Positions 14,801 through 25,100 of a stretch of 64,000 bases of DNA are shown piece by piece. The notes beneath the pieces were generated by a model. The model was not told the DNA's origin and made no database searches. It worked only from the letters and a program-made list of their open reading frames with translations. Numbering within the stretch: position 1 is the stretch's first letter; each line of letters opens with the position of its first letter. Position numbers and translations under genes: made by a program. Source of the DNA: Trebouxia sp. TZW2008 (lineage: Eukaryota > Chlorophyta > Trebouxiophyceae > Trebouxiales > Trebouxiaceae); NCBI GenBank assembly GCA_002118135.1, contig BDIU01000416.1:124001-188000 (forward strand). Direction: 5' to 3'.

Positions 14801-15272
14801 CCTTCACAGGAAGGGCGCATAGGCGGGACAGACAAGAACTGTCAATGTGTTTGTAAACATTCAATCTAGGGTTCTAAGGCAAAGCTGTGAGCTGCAGATC
14901 GAGACATCTGAGGTCAAGGAGGGACCAAACAGGCAAACTTCAACATCCCCACAGCAGAGAAGGGCATCCAGGCAGGACAGAAGGCCATCTCCACGCCAAG
15001 GACCCCTGCAGTCGCCCCTGCCCTCCCTGCCTTCCAATACAGTAGACATCCTCAGAGAAAGGGGTCAGTTTGCTGACAGAAGGGCAGTTGCCAGCAGAAG
15101 CCCTGTAAGCAGGGGGCCCATGGACTCGCCCTTGACATCGTTACCTTCAAATACTGAGGACATCCTCAATGCAAGGGGTGGTTCTGGTCAAAGGAGCGCT
15201 GCTGACAGCAGGAGTGATGCAGATTTGGCAAGGTTCTGCAGCAACTTGTACGTGTCACAGGGGCGGCGCTAA
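3..15272 (+). CDS. Giant LEA group-3-like desiccation protein, 5' end outside window
   Basis: Phase-consistent exons seen: 3-326, 808-906, 1477-1854, 2499-3545, 3885-4014, 4547-5635, 6097-6349, 7044-7656, 8275-8393, 10336-10903, 11393-11467, 11902-11997, 12290-12510, 14898-15272 (TAA/TAG-type stop at the end). All junctions from 1477 on keep frame; the link between 906 (phase 0) and 1477 (phase 1) is unresolved and a small exon is probably missing there. About 1,790 residues are visible. The protein is Ala/Lys/Glu/Asp-rich, with 44-residue repeats (four 11-mers) carrying one Trp each, such as KTAKWAAEKAHDSAETVG, which is the hallmark of LEA group 3 (LEA_4) proteins. These form amphipathic helices on drying and protect membranes and proteins. 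The C-terminal third is basic, Ser/Pro-rich and carries recurring IPSNT-like motifs. No signal peptide can be judged because the start is missing. LEA assignment is firm at family level; the exact exon use is inferred. Confidence 0.8.
988..1065 (+). repeat. Decayed copy of LEA exon 808-906
   Basis: The segment encodes HALGNLAGKSVAAAQGTTA followed by a GT donor, closely matching the end of the exon at 808-906 (HALGSLAGKAVAAAQGTTA). The upstream acceptor side has changed phase, so in-frame inclusion is unlikely. It is an exon-edge duplicate about 160 bp downstream of the real exon. Confidence 0.6.
1855..2498 (+). other. LEA intron
   Basis: Phase-1 intron between exons ending in GSWF and starting FGSKSED. 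No repeat copy, RNA gene or convincing coding exon is visible. Short open frames on the plus strand run through it but carry no family signal. Confidence 0.5.
4100..4165 (+). repeat. Partial copy of LEA exon 3885-4014
   Basis: Encodes ASAGRAGDALDEANTSAA, matching ASASRAGDAVDEATSSTA at the end of the exon 3885-4014, about 120 bp downstream. It ends in a TGA and lacks the donor, so it is a dead exon-edge duplicate. Confidence 0.6.
4680..5635 (+). repeat. 44-residue (132-bp) LEA repeat array inside one exon
   Basis: Seven complete and one partial unit of 44 codons follow one another in the exon 4547-5635. Each starts near LARGTAKTAKWAAEKAHDSA and ends with an EEYAEAAK-like stretch. Four 11-residue periods make up each unit. 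Units 3 to 6 are nearly identical at DNA level (the AAAACGGCCAA core recurs), which points to recent unequal exchange. The same unit, more diverged, makes up exon 2499-3545 and the partial exon at the left edge of the window. Confidence 0.85.
6885..7003 (+). repeat. Duplicate of the start of LEA exon 7044-7656
   Basis: Starts with a good CAG acceptor and encodes VQQSVIDTKNAAKDRIWR exactly as the exon at 7044 does, 159 bp upstream of it. It lacks an obvious strong donor. It could be a used alternative exon (phase 0 at the start) or a decayed copy. Confidence 0.6.
7657..8274 (+). other. LEA intron with pyrimidine-rich stretch
   Basis: Phase-1 intron. Its second half, about 7900-8230, is strongly C/T-rich on the plus strand with many CTTC/CCTT runs, extending almost to the acceptor at 8274. 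It encodes nothing recognisable; antisense Lys/Glu/Arg-rich frames there are a by-product of this bias. Confidence 0.5.
8551..8795 (+). repeat. Three partial copies of the 3' edge of LEA exon 8275-8393
   Basis: Segments at about 8551-8580, 8630-8683 and 8761-8795 each resemble the exon end that encodes GLVQDLRDK plus its GTGCT donor. The middle copy also keeps the upstream GRELV/ASGL part. They follow the exon at roughly 110-170 bp steps and lack acceptors, so they are donor-side duplicates lying in the intron. Confidence 0.6.
8852..8895 (+). repeat. CTG/CAG microsatellite, about 14 units
   Basis: An almost perfect run of CTG triplets in a LEA intron. On the minus strand it makes a poly-Gln frame of about 14 residues, which is not part of any gene. 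Confidence 0.9.
9541..9620 (+). repeat. Dispersed repeat family A, copy 1
   Basis: About 75-80 bp similar to segments at 16,741-16,822 (same strand) and 35,323-35,405 (opposite strand). Shared features are a CAGCNGGC...CTAGG start, a GGAGCAA core and a TGTGCTATC-like end. All three copies lie in introns of different genes, as expected for a small mobile repeat (SINE- or MITE-like). No target duplication could be identified. Confidence 0.45.
9720..10335 (+). repeat. Three extra copies of the start of LEA exon 10336-10903
   Basis: Copies near 9735, at 9948 and at 10156 encode versions of ADSVKHSVTDSVHKVQH, like the real exon beginning at 10336. The last two have CAG acceptors at the same place. 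Steps are about 213, 208 and 180 bp. Only the copy at 10336 continues into the long exon with a donor; the others run into stops or lose similarity after about 80 bp. Confidence 0.7.
12009..12075 (+). other. Poly-C tract with assembly gap (NN)
   Basis: Two near-identical blocks (GAGACCTCC...AAGTAGGCCG followed by a C run) flank two undetermined bases at 12,039-12,040. This looks like an unresolved short tandem duplication or a scaffolding artefact next to the LEA exon 11902-11997, so the true length here is uncertain. Confidence 0.8.
12618..12675 (+). repeat. Copy of the 3' edge of LEA exon 12290-12510
   Basis: Encodes FVAAVQAPRRLADAVRHQ followed by GTCTG, matching FVAAVQAPRHLADTVRHE plus the GTCAGG donor of the exon at 12,290-12,510, about 163 bp downstream. 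It has no acceptor-side half. Confidence 0.7.
13020..14450 (+). repeat. About 270-bp tandem repeat in a LEA intron, 5-6 units
   Basis: An anchor (TTGGCTGCA...CTGCACCCAAGTCAGCCTTGTA) recurs at about 13,349, 13,623, 13,889, 14,153 and 14,424, with a diverged half-unit near 13,100. Further shared blocks include TTTGGTGATGCGGCAGCGCA and a GACAGACCAGATATGCAGGC-like stretch. The frames within it are broken and differ from unit to unit, so it is non-coding and fills most of the last large intron (12,511-14,897). Confidence 0.75.
14728..14850 (+). repeat. Copy of the start of the last LEA exon
   Basis: After a CTGCAG acceptor it encodes IETSEVKSIQARFN, paralleling IETSEVKEGPNRQT at the true terminal exon 14,898-15,272, 170 bp later. 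It ends in TAA without a donor. If spliced it would give a short alternative C-terminus. Confidence 0.65.
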
Positions 15273-15339
15273 GCCGGACAATTTTTTCCTCTGGGCTTTA
15301 TGGTGCAGTCATGACCAGTCTCAGTATGGTGACAAATAT

Positions 15340-15344
15340 TGTAA
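15340..15344 (+). terminator. TGTAA polyadenylation signal of the LEA gene
   Basis: TGTAA lies 68 bases after the LEA stop codon. TGTAA is the usual chlorophyte poly(A) signal, so this supports both the gene end and the green-algal origin. Confidence 0.55.
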
Positions 15345-16173
15345 ATACAGCGCCAAGCAGGCACAGTTTTGCAAGGCTGATTAACAAGAGATATGCATTT
15401 TTGATGACCTACAGGTCTTGCAAACTCACAACACGTCAAGTCATGACTCTCAATCAAGTTTGAAAGGACTTGCACTGTGCTGAAGTGCATAATTGTCGTA
15501 GCGGGAGCTGCAACTTGTGCTGTCCACATGCACTGGTCTGTATGTACTGGAGCATTGGCCATCTCTCAATTAGTACCCAATCAGTCTAATGCGGTTGCAG
15601 CAGCCTCTCTGACCTGACGAACTCTGACTGCTTGATGTGTTCGCCGATGGCCACCTGTCGAGTATGCAGCTCATTTGGTGACAAAAGTCATCAATGGCTG
15701 TCTTGCAGAGAACAACAGACAGCCTGAGTGAAGAAGACTTCTGCAGGTCAAGCATGATTTCCAAAAACGCAGTCAACTGCATGGCATGCTGAACACGCAG
15801 CTGAGGTTGCAATAACGGACGACGCGTTGACTGGTCAGCAGCAACATAGCACGGAGGCAAGCAGCTGTGTGCTGCCTGCTCCGTTCTGAATTGATCTCGC
15901 TATATCAGCCTGTGTGACGGTCAGATTGGCAAGCTTAAGCTAGGAGAGGGAGACTGTGCCACGCGTCGCAGCTGGCAGACGCAGGATCCATCCGCGGGCC
16001 TTCGAAAATTTGTCGCTGAGACAACGTTGTGCTGCCCGTTTAGACTGCATCTGCCAACACGATGACCCCCGTACTTGCTTACGATCATAGACACCTCAGA
16101 TGTGTAAAGCTTTGACTGCATTGCCAATGTCTCTACACAGCATGGTTTGGGCAGCTACAACGTGCGACTGCTG
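15345..16173. other. Intergenic region between LEA gene and low-complexity gene
   Basis: Holds the LEA 3' flank and presumably the promoter and 5' UTR of the next plus-strand gene. A 96-codon minus-strand frame at 15,570-15,860 shows no family signal and no splice context. Nothing else is seen. Confidence 0.5.
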
Positions 16174-19100
16174 ATGGATGCCAACGACGTCAGCAAAGCC
16201 CAATGCTCAAACAGTGCTGACGAGCTGCAAGTAGAGTCAGCGCTGTTGGAGCACAGCACGGTGGGATGCAAGCCCTGCTAGACGTCTTGCAAGCACCTAC
16301 TGCAAGGCTCAACGTGTTGTTTGCAATGCGCACAGGACACCAGCTTCTCATCCCGGCGAGATGACACAAAGCTTCATCTTGACCGCATGGAGAAGCTCTT
16401 TTCTGAGGTGCAAGCTCAGCAGACGCAGGTAACATCTCATATCCTGTCTGTCAGCAAGATATAACTCTTTTAATGCTTCAATGGCAGTATTACAAACTTT
16501 TGACTGCACTGTGTTGACAACACAAAGGGCTTTCATGGATGCAGATGGCTTGATTGTGTTGACTGCTGTGTTGATATCTTGGGCTGGCATGTTTTCAACT
16601 AAGTCGTGACACGCTAAGCCTGCTCGCACTGTGCCTTGAGCCTTGGTTGCAAGTCAAGCTTTGCCTGGCATTGAAAGCCAGTGCAGATGTAGCTAAGGCA
16701 CATGCTTCATTTGATTCGTTTCCTTTCATTATGAATGTGTGCTAGACAGGCTCAGCAGGCTCAGCTAGGTGCGAGTTGGAGCAACCAACTGGCTCCAGCC
16801 AGTTTGGTCCTGTGCTATCTAAAACCACTTGTATTGAGCATGAAGGCTGCTTCATTTCATGTAAAGCGTTTATGTCCAATAAGTCTTCCATTTGAAGACT
16901 TGATCAGCACAGAACTGCCAAGGCAGCGTCGTGTCAACCAAGCCACATGCCTCACTTTATGTCAACCATCTGTGTCCAACAAGTATTCAAGACTCAATCA
17001 TCTTACAAAGGCCTGTCTGGCTCGCCGATGCAGGTTTTGGCGACTAGCAGAACAAGAACAACCAGCCGGCGCTCTTTACGCCGAGCAACAGACTCAGACA
17101 TGTCTGTTGCACAGCAGTCACACATCCCTTCTAGTACCATCCCTGCCTTCCATGGACAAGCAGCTTTGACTGCCTCAGCAGCTGCCTCAACAACTGCCTC
17201 AGCAACTGGGCAGCATGATGAGCAGCTGCTACAGAAGTCAGGGCATGCCGAGGATGTGGGGATCATGAAGGTGCAGCGGTCACTGACATGGACAGAAGGT
17301 ATTGTCGCAGAGCAGATTTTGGAACATGCAGCTGCACTACATGAGCAGCGTCCAACATTGTGCATACCTCACACTGCTGACCTGCAAAGGTCACACTGAG
17401 TGATCAGGCTGCTCCATGTTAGACCGCACAGCTCACACTGGTGTTCTGATCGTACACATAGGACACGGCCATGATGATCACGCTCAAACACCCCTTGCCC
17501 ATCCTTAGACTGATCAGTGCGGCAAATCTCAAAGCCCACTCTGATCCGATCATGATCTTAGCTGGTCATATATACAGCAGGCAGAGGTCATGATCAGGCA
17601 TACACGCTTACTCAGTATCCTCACGCTGATCAAAGCTAGCGGAAGCTCATCCAGCATACTGTTAACTGCTCATGCAAACAGGGGACATGCAGGCCAGCGT
17701 TGCACCAGAGGACACAAACGACGCAACTGCTCTGTGCTGACGGACCCCAGATGCTTTGGTCTGATCACAGTTGCTCATGCACACAGGGGAGAGTCATGAT
17801 GATCAGGCACACACACCCACACAGCATCCAAAACAAAGGCAGGCAAGCATTGCACCTGAGGGTACAGACAGTCCAAGCCTGCACCCAAACCCTATGTCTG
17901 CCCTTGCGACAGAGCGCCAGATTTTGAAAGCTGCTGCTGGGCACGCTGGGCTGGATGAGTCAGGCTCTGTCAGCAGCGGCAGTGGCAATTTGGTGGTTCC
18001 TGCTAGATTCCAGGCAGGTGAGCACCACATGTATCACTCTGCATTTGTATGATCACAGCAAATGAGTACACTCTTCAGCACATGGGCTAGGTGGGTATTG
18101 CACAAGTCTCAAATGTGTATGTGGTTGCAAAGCAATCCAATGAAAGTGCTATCGGCAATTAGAGGGGGTTCAGTGGCAATTTGGCGGTCCCTGCTAAATT
18201 TCAGGCAGGTGGGCACTTCATGCAGTCAGCTGGCATCCTGTCCTGTTGCTCACTGGTGGTTCATGCTAGGTTCAGGTGGGCACCACATGCTTGCATTTGG
18301 CGTTGCATCAACTCAGGCATACAGTAGACAGCATGCAATGACAGTGTAACAGGGCATGTACAAACACTGACTTGCATGCCTTGTTGTCTAGCTGCCCTGT
18401 TTCTTGTCAGCTTTGCAGCTACCTTCTATATTGATCTTATGCCCCATTGCAGATGCAGCCTTCTATATACTTGACACCTCAGTTGCTGTGAGATATGTAC
18501 ACCCAGCAGTGCTTGGCAATCATCTCATAAGGGTCAATGGCCATGCATGTTTTAAGCAACAGCAGGAGGTTGCATGTCACTTGCAGCTTAGCACTGTCCT
18601 GGCAAAATCACAAGCTCCCGTGTTGCAAGGCTTGGCAACATTGCTTCAGAAATATGAAGTCAAAAAATCTCATGAACAAGCACGTGATCACAGGCATGCA
18701 CAGAATGTAACAACAAGGCTCCTTGACAATGCAGGCAGCAGTGAGGGCGTGAACAGGTCTGAGTGGTACAGCTACAACCCAATGTCATCAGTCACCACCC
18801 TGGCCACCTCTGGCTCTGATGGTGGCTCAACCCTAGGAGGGCTGGACCAGTCTTGTGGGGATTTTGTGCTTATGGCTAGCCCCATCCGAGGCAAGCTCTC
18901 CCAACCCTGCTCTATGTTACACTTTTGTCGTTGACACTGTCATCATGGACATCAATGGCTGTGAAAAGGCTGAGCGTGACGTTATTGCCCATGATATTGT
19001 TGGCCTCACCATGCTGCAAAGTGTGTTGAAGTTGGGTACATGAGTCCACACTGCCCAGCTTGAAGTACAATTCGGATGAAAGCAGACATGTGCTGCTGCA

Positions 19101-22100
19101 ACGCAGCAATTGTTGCAGCCGCCAAAAAAGTGACACAAATAAGTAAAGCGTTCCCCTTGTTTGCATCAAACCCAGCTGAACCTCTGACATGTCCAAACCA
19201 GCAGCTCTGCTTATGTTGAAGAATCTTGGACAACCTCTCAGAACCCGACAAAGCCAAACCCCAGTTCCTCACTCTGGGAAGGAGCTCCTAGCTCTTTCAC
19301 TCAAGCTGAGTCACAGCCCATTTACCCCAGCCCATCCCTCTGGGCTGCCCCGCTCTCCCTTTCATGCCAAGTGGCTCTTCTTCTGTTGCAGGGACCTGGA
19401 CAACTTCTCAAACCCAACCAAGCCAAACCCCAGTGCCTCACTCAAGCTTAGTCACAGTCCACACACCCCAGCACACCCCTCTGGGCTACCCTGCTCCGTT
19501 ATCCATGCCAAGTGACTATTCTTCTGTTGCAGGGTCCTGGACAACCTCTCAGACCCCCACTAAGCCAAATGCCAGCTCTTCACTCAAACTGACTCACAGC
19601 CCATTTACACCAGCCCATCCCTCTGGGCTACCCCGCTCACCCTTCCATGCAGAGCCCATGCGCAGCCTGCCTGTGGACCCTGTCAGCCCTAGCCAAAGCA
19701 CTCAGCCTGAGAGTGCTGCTGCAGCAGCAGGTGAGATTGATAGTGATGCACATACTGCGCGATAGAACAGCATGCTGCAGGGCAGCAGCAGGTGGAGCGC
19801 AAGTCAAGCTCATTTTGAAGGGTTGCATCTTGGCTCAATTGCTGTCACAAGCTTGTTAGAAGTTGAAATTTTGTGAAGATGTATTGCACTGTATGTGTTT
19901 GCCTGTTGCTGTCCAAGGCCAGCGTTTTGGCCTGTGTGCATCTGCCTGTTCCAATCCCTGTCCTCTGTGTATACTGTGACATGCTCGCATGCGCTGCAGG
20001 CTCGAGTCCTGCAGCAACCACTCTAGACACCATCAGAGACAGCAGCAGCACTGCACACACAACATGACAGTATGATTACATACTTGATGCGCTGCATACA
20101 ATGTGACAGACCGTTTTTATCCTTTGTACTCTGTACACACTAAGACAATAAAGCTCTACAGGCTCTGGACCTTCAGGGGAAGCAGCAGCTCCTGGGAAAC
20201 CGATGCACTGGACACAGCCAGAAGCTGACTTAGAAGTTACATGCAAGCGCATTCACATGGTCTGTAGCCTGCACGCCGTGTGACAGCAATGCATGTGCTG
20301 CAGGCTCAAGACCTGCAGCTACCACTCTAGACACCATCAGAGAGAGAAGCAGCTCCTGGCAACCAGATGCACTGGTTGCAGACAGAAGCTGACTCAGACT
20401 TTACGTGCCAGCGCATTGATGTCCTCTGTAGCCTGCACGCCATGTGACAGCAATGCATATGCTGCAGGCTCAGGACCTGCAGCTGCCACTTTAAACACCA
20501 TCAGAGAGAGCAGCAGCTCCTGGGAACCAGCTGCAATGACTACGGTTGTGCCACAAGTGACTCAGGCAGCAGCTGGCTCAGAAGCTGAACACAGCCTCAA
20601 GGCTGAGTCACTTGATGGTCAGGAACCTGCTGTGGTATCAGTTGATAAAGACGGTGGTCAGCATGTAACTGCACCTGTGGCACATCCGAAGTTGGGCCTA
20701 CACCAACATCCAGCTGTGGAGTCAGACAGTGAAGACGGTGGTCGGCATGGTACTGCCGCGCTGGATAGACATAGTCAGGAACCTGCTGCGGTCTTAGGCA
20801 GACAACAAGAGGCTCAGCATGAGACCGCAGTTACAGCGCAGCACAGAGTAGGGCCTGCAACAAGGGCTGCTCTTGAAAGCCCTTCCGGGTCAGATGGGTC
20901 AGTGGCCAGAAGTGTGGGGTATGAGTCAAACTTTGAAGAATATGACTCAAGTCCTGCCATGTCAGTCAAGTCAGAAGCCATTGCAGCAGCTGGCGCTCGG
21001 CAGCTTACAGACTCAGTGCATCTAGCGGGTATGTACCACAACTCATCTGCCTGGTGCCAGTGTACATTTGGTGTTTGTCACAAGCACACCTGTCCAACCT
21101 GACAGGAGCGTGCTGCTATTATAACTGCAAGAAAAGTGGCAATCAACAGAACAACAGGATGTGACTGGTTTGTTCAAATGGGTATACCTGCAAATTGCAA
21201 TGTTTGCATTCCCTGCTGCTTGTTTCCACACTGCTCTTTGACACAAATAGCCTCAGAGCCTAGCATTGCTGCATGCTGACACAATTAGGTCCAGGACACT
21301 CTGATAAAGTTTGACTGACCATGCCTGCTATGCGTGACAGCCAACTCGCCTCTGCCCAACACTGCTTCAAGCCCGCCCGACACCAGACAAGTGCAATACA
21401 CAGTACTGCAATTTTGTGACAGCAAGAATCAAGTCAAAGTGCTTTGCAGGAACTCCAGACAAGCAGCTGTTCAGCCACCCACTGGAACCTGACTCAACAG
21501 CCTCAGGAGATGCCCACTCAGCTGCTTACTTGATTTCCTCTGAACCCTCCCCTCAGTCATCCTCTGGCCAGCATGCGCCTGCAGCAGCATTTGCTGATGG
21601 CGCAAGTCCACCCCTGACACATACCAATGCCAGTGGTGAGTCACCACCACTGCAGCCACACCAGTCCCTTCACAGACAGCAGGAGCAGCATCAGCAGCAG
21701 CGACAGCAGCAGCAGCAGGCAGAACAGGATCAGTTAGGCAGTCAACAGTCATCACCACAGCTGCGGCAACCATTGGCTGACCTGCGCTTTGTCCAGCCAG
21801 CTGGACCCATGCTGCAGAACAGGGGTCAGGTTGAGGGCTGTGCGCAGCAGCAAGGGGGTTTTGCGCCAAGGGTTGAAACCCTGTTGGACAGCTTTCAGCA
21901 GGAAGTGGGCATCGAAAGGAGACTGACTGAGGCCACAGCTGTGCCTGAGCAGGACAGCTCGCCTGAACAGCGGGAGTATGACCCACAACGGTACCAATCA
22001 CGCACAGCAGCACTGCACGCTGTGCATGCCGTGGACGCTGGGCATGCTGTGGGTAGCAGTCAGGCAGCAGCTGCTGCTGATGCCCAGCTTCCAAGCAGGT

Positions 22101-25100
22101 CCAGCCTAGATTCTGTCAGGTCGCCTGATCAGATGCTGAACTGGCCAGCTCAGGCTCCCAGCGCTGAAGCTGTTGAGTCTGAGGCTCAGGCCCCCTTGAC
22201 TCAAGGCCTCATGACTCAGGGGCCTGTGACTCAGGCTCGGCTCTTAGACAGCTTGGTGAGTCAGCCTGTGACTCATCATGCTGACCACCAGCTTCTGGGC
22301 AGCTCCCCCAGGCAGGTTGCCATCAGCAAGATCAAGTCCATGAAGCAGGCGAAGGGCATCAGGTCTGAGCAAACCTTTGCTGTGAACACAAGCATTGAAC
22401 CCACTCAGGCACAGCATGCCACACAGATAGGCTCTGCTTCACAGGGCATGCTCTCTTCACAGACCGTCAAAGTCTATGCTGCTCATGGGCCACACTCAGG
22501 CTTAGAAAGCGGTCAAATCGCACTGCCCGCAATGTTGACTCCTCAGACTCAGAGTGAAGCAATGCTGGCTGCCTCAACCCAGAGTCACGCAGTTTGTGCG
22601 GATGCTAACAGAAGTCAAGCTGCTGGTGCTGTGCTGTTGCCTCACAGAAGCGTCAGCATGGCAAAGCTACGCACGCACAGCCTGACAAAGCACTTGCAGA
22701 GCCACCGCCAGAGGTCCTTCACCACTGCTGACACTGCAGCAGACAGCTTACTCCTTCAGGCAGTTGAAAAACAGCAAGGGCAGGGTCAGGGGCAAGGGCA
22801 GGTACAATTGCAAGGGCAGGGTCATGGGGAAGGGCAGGGCCGGGGGCAGGGCCCACTCAGCCTTCAACTAGCCCGTGAGGCAACATTGACACCTGCCGTG
22901 CAGTCTTCAAATGTTTCTGCAGTAGAGTCAGACAAGGTTGATCAGAGGCGCTATGAACAACCCTTGTACTTGTCTGACATTGCGCTTGAAGTGCCCCAAC
23001 AGCACAATTCAGCCCGTGATTCACCCCCAAAGCAGGACCAAGGGCAGCTGCCCCTCATGCGCTCAGCAGAGGGGCTTGTTGGTGTTACTGACCAGGCTCC
23101 GCACACACGCATGACATCTTTAGGGCATCTGCCTAGCAGAGGGAGCAGGTCTGAGGGGTGTAGCCCTGTCAGCTTCCACAGCAGCTGCGCCACCAGCAGC
23201 GTAGGCTCAAGACAAGCTCTCACTCAGAATGCTTCCAATCCCTGTGCTTTGGACTTGCATTCAGGCAGGCCTAGCGTGCATAGCAGCAGCAGAGACTTGC
23301 AGGAAGAAGAAGTCAGGTCAAGCAGAATTGCACTGTGCATCAGCCCATCAGGTGCAGGTGCCACAGTAAGTCTGGAGCTTGTGGAATCAGAACATCCAGC
23401 TGCCAGCACTGACTCACACCCTGCCCTTGCCTCACACAACGCCTCGTATGCTGAGACATGTCATCAGCAGGCTGGTGTTGCTGCTGCTGCTGGTGGTGAT
23501 GTTCAGGCAGGGCCTACTGCATCAGCACAGGTTGTGTCTGCTGACATGGCTGATGCTGGAGTGCTTTCACAGCGTGAGCCAAAGCCAACTGTGCGGCGTG
23601 GTCCTAGCCACAAGGGCAGTTCAGCTCAAAGCCTGCTGTGGAGGCTTGAAGGGGGCCTAAGGGGGTTGTTAGGCAAGGCCTCAAAGCCACAGACTCTGAG
23701 TCAAGAGGTGACTGCCAAAGCACGCCTTGTTGTTGCTGTTGTTGTTGTTGTTGCTGTTGTTGTTTCTCTTGATGTCGAAGCCCAACAGGCAAGTTCTGGG
23801 TGACTGAGCGGAGTATATGCTGCAAACAAAACATACATTGTCAGTGGTGCGAGTTTGCCCAGATTGGCTGCGATGAATTGGTGTAAACAGTCATGGTCAG
23901 CTCATCTAAGGCTGCTCCAAGGCATCAGCTGATCCAAGGCTGGTTGTGCTGAAATGCAGGCCACAGCAGGAGAGGTACAGTCAGCAGTACATGCACAGCC
24001 TGCCCATGATGCTGCAGCCTCACAGCACAGCACTGCTCACCCTTCAGCCAACCCCATTGCTAACCTCTCTGCACCCGCCCAACTCCCCCACCACCCAACC
24101 ACCCACACGCCCTCATCAACGCCTCATTCTGAGTCACAAAGTGCTGTCCACCTCCAACAGGCTGCTGCTCCTGACCAACACACATTGGCATCTGGTATGG
24201 ACCCTAGCAGCCAAAGACAGGCTGTGGTGTCAGTACAATCAGCTGGTCCAAGTGGTGCTGACGGTGCCAGTCAGTATGCCTTCCATCAACACGCTAATGA
24301 AAGGCAGCATGCTGCCCATCAGACTGATAGAGAAAGGCAGGCTGCTGCCCATCAGATTGATGGAGAAAGGCAGCCTGCTGCCCATGAGTCTGCCAATCAA
24401 GGGCAGGCTGCTGCCCATCAGTCTGATAGTGAAAGGCAGTCTGCTGCCCATCAATGCGCCAGTGAAGGGCAGGCTGCTGCCCATCAAAGCTCTGCTGCTG
24501 CCCATCAGAAAGCCCCTGACCATCAGCAGCCTGCTGACCCTCAGCACATCATTGGCAACGGCAGTGCCAGTCATCGCAGTGCTGCTCACAACCAGGCATC
24601 TGACAAAGGTAAGGCCTGTGCTGCAGCTGTGTTGGCAGAAATGTGGCATGTCACAGGACGTGAACATGGCTGGATACAGTAAAGTCTCTTTATACCGACT
24701 GCTTGGGCACCAAAAATCTTGTCATTATATTGAGTTGTCCTTACTCACAGGGACCACTACTCGCAGGGACCACTACTCACAGAGCAGAATGCAGTGACTG
24801 ATTGCTAATGGTGTTGTCCTTGCATCAACTTAGTCCTTACAAAAAATGTTTAATGTAGCAGCCAATGCTCCACATTGCATGATGTCTGGGTCATGGCTGT
24901 GTGCAAGCTTTGCTCAAGACGTGAATTTTTCTCTAACACTTTTCAAGAGTAGGAATCAAGCAGAAAATGCATTTGTAGCTTGTTCATGTTCATGTTGACA
25001 GCAGCAGCAGTATCGGCATTGGCTGCAAATGGCCATCCTGTGAGCAGCAGCCAGTCTGATCCTGCTTAGCCCATCCTCTGAGCAACTCCCCCATGTCATC

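Noticed and set aside
1..15272. Apolipoprotein-like reading of the amphipathic repeats
   Set aside because: The 11-mer period, Ala/Lys/Glu composition and lack of a lipid-transport context fit LEA group 3 better.
21471..22094. 207-codon minus-strand frame
   Set aside because: Lies opposite the large exon 21,450-23,707, which has matching splice phases; the antisense frame has no signal.
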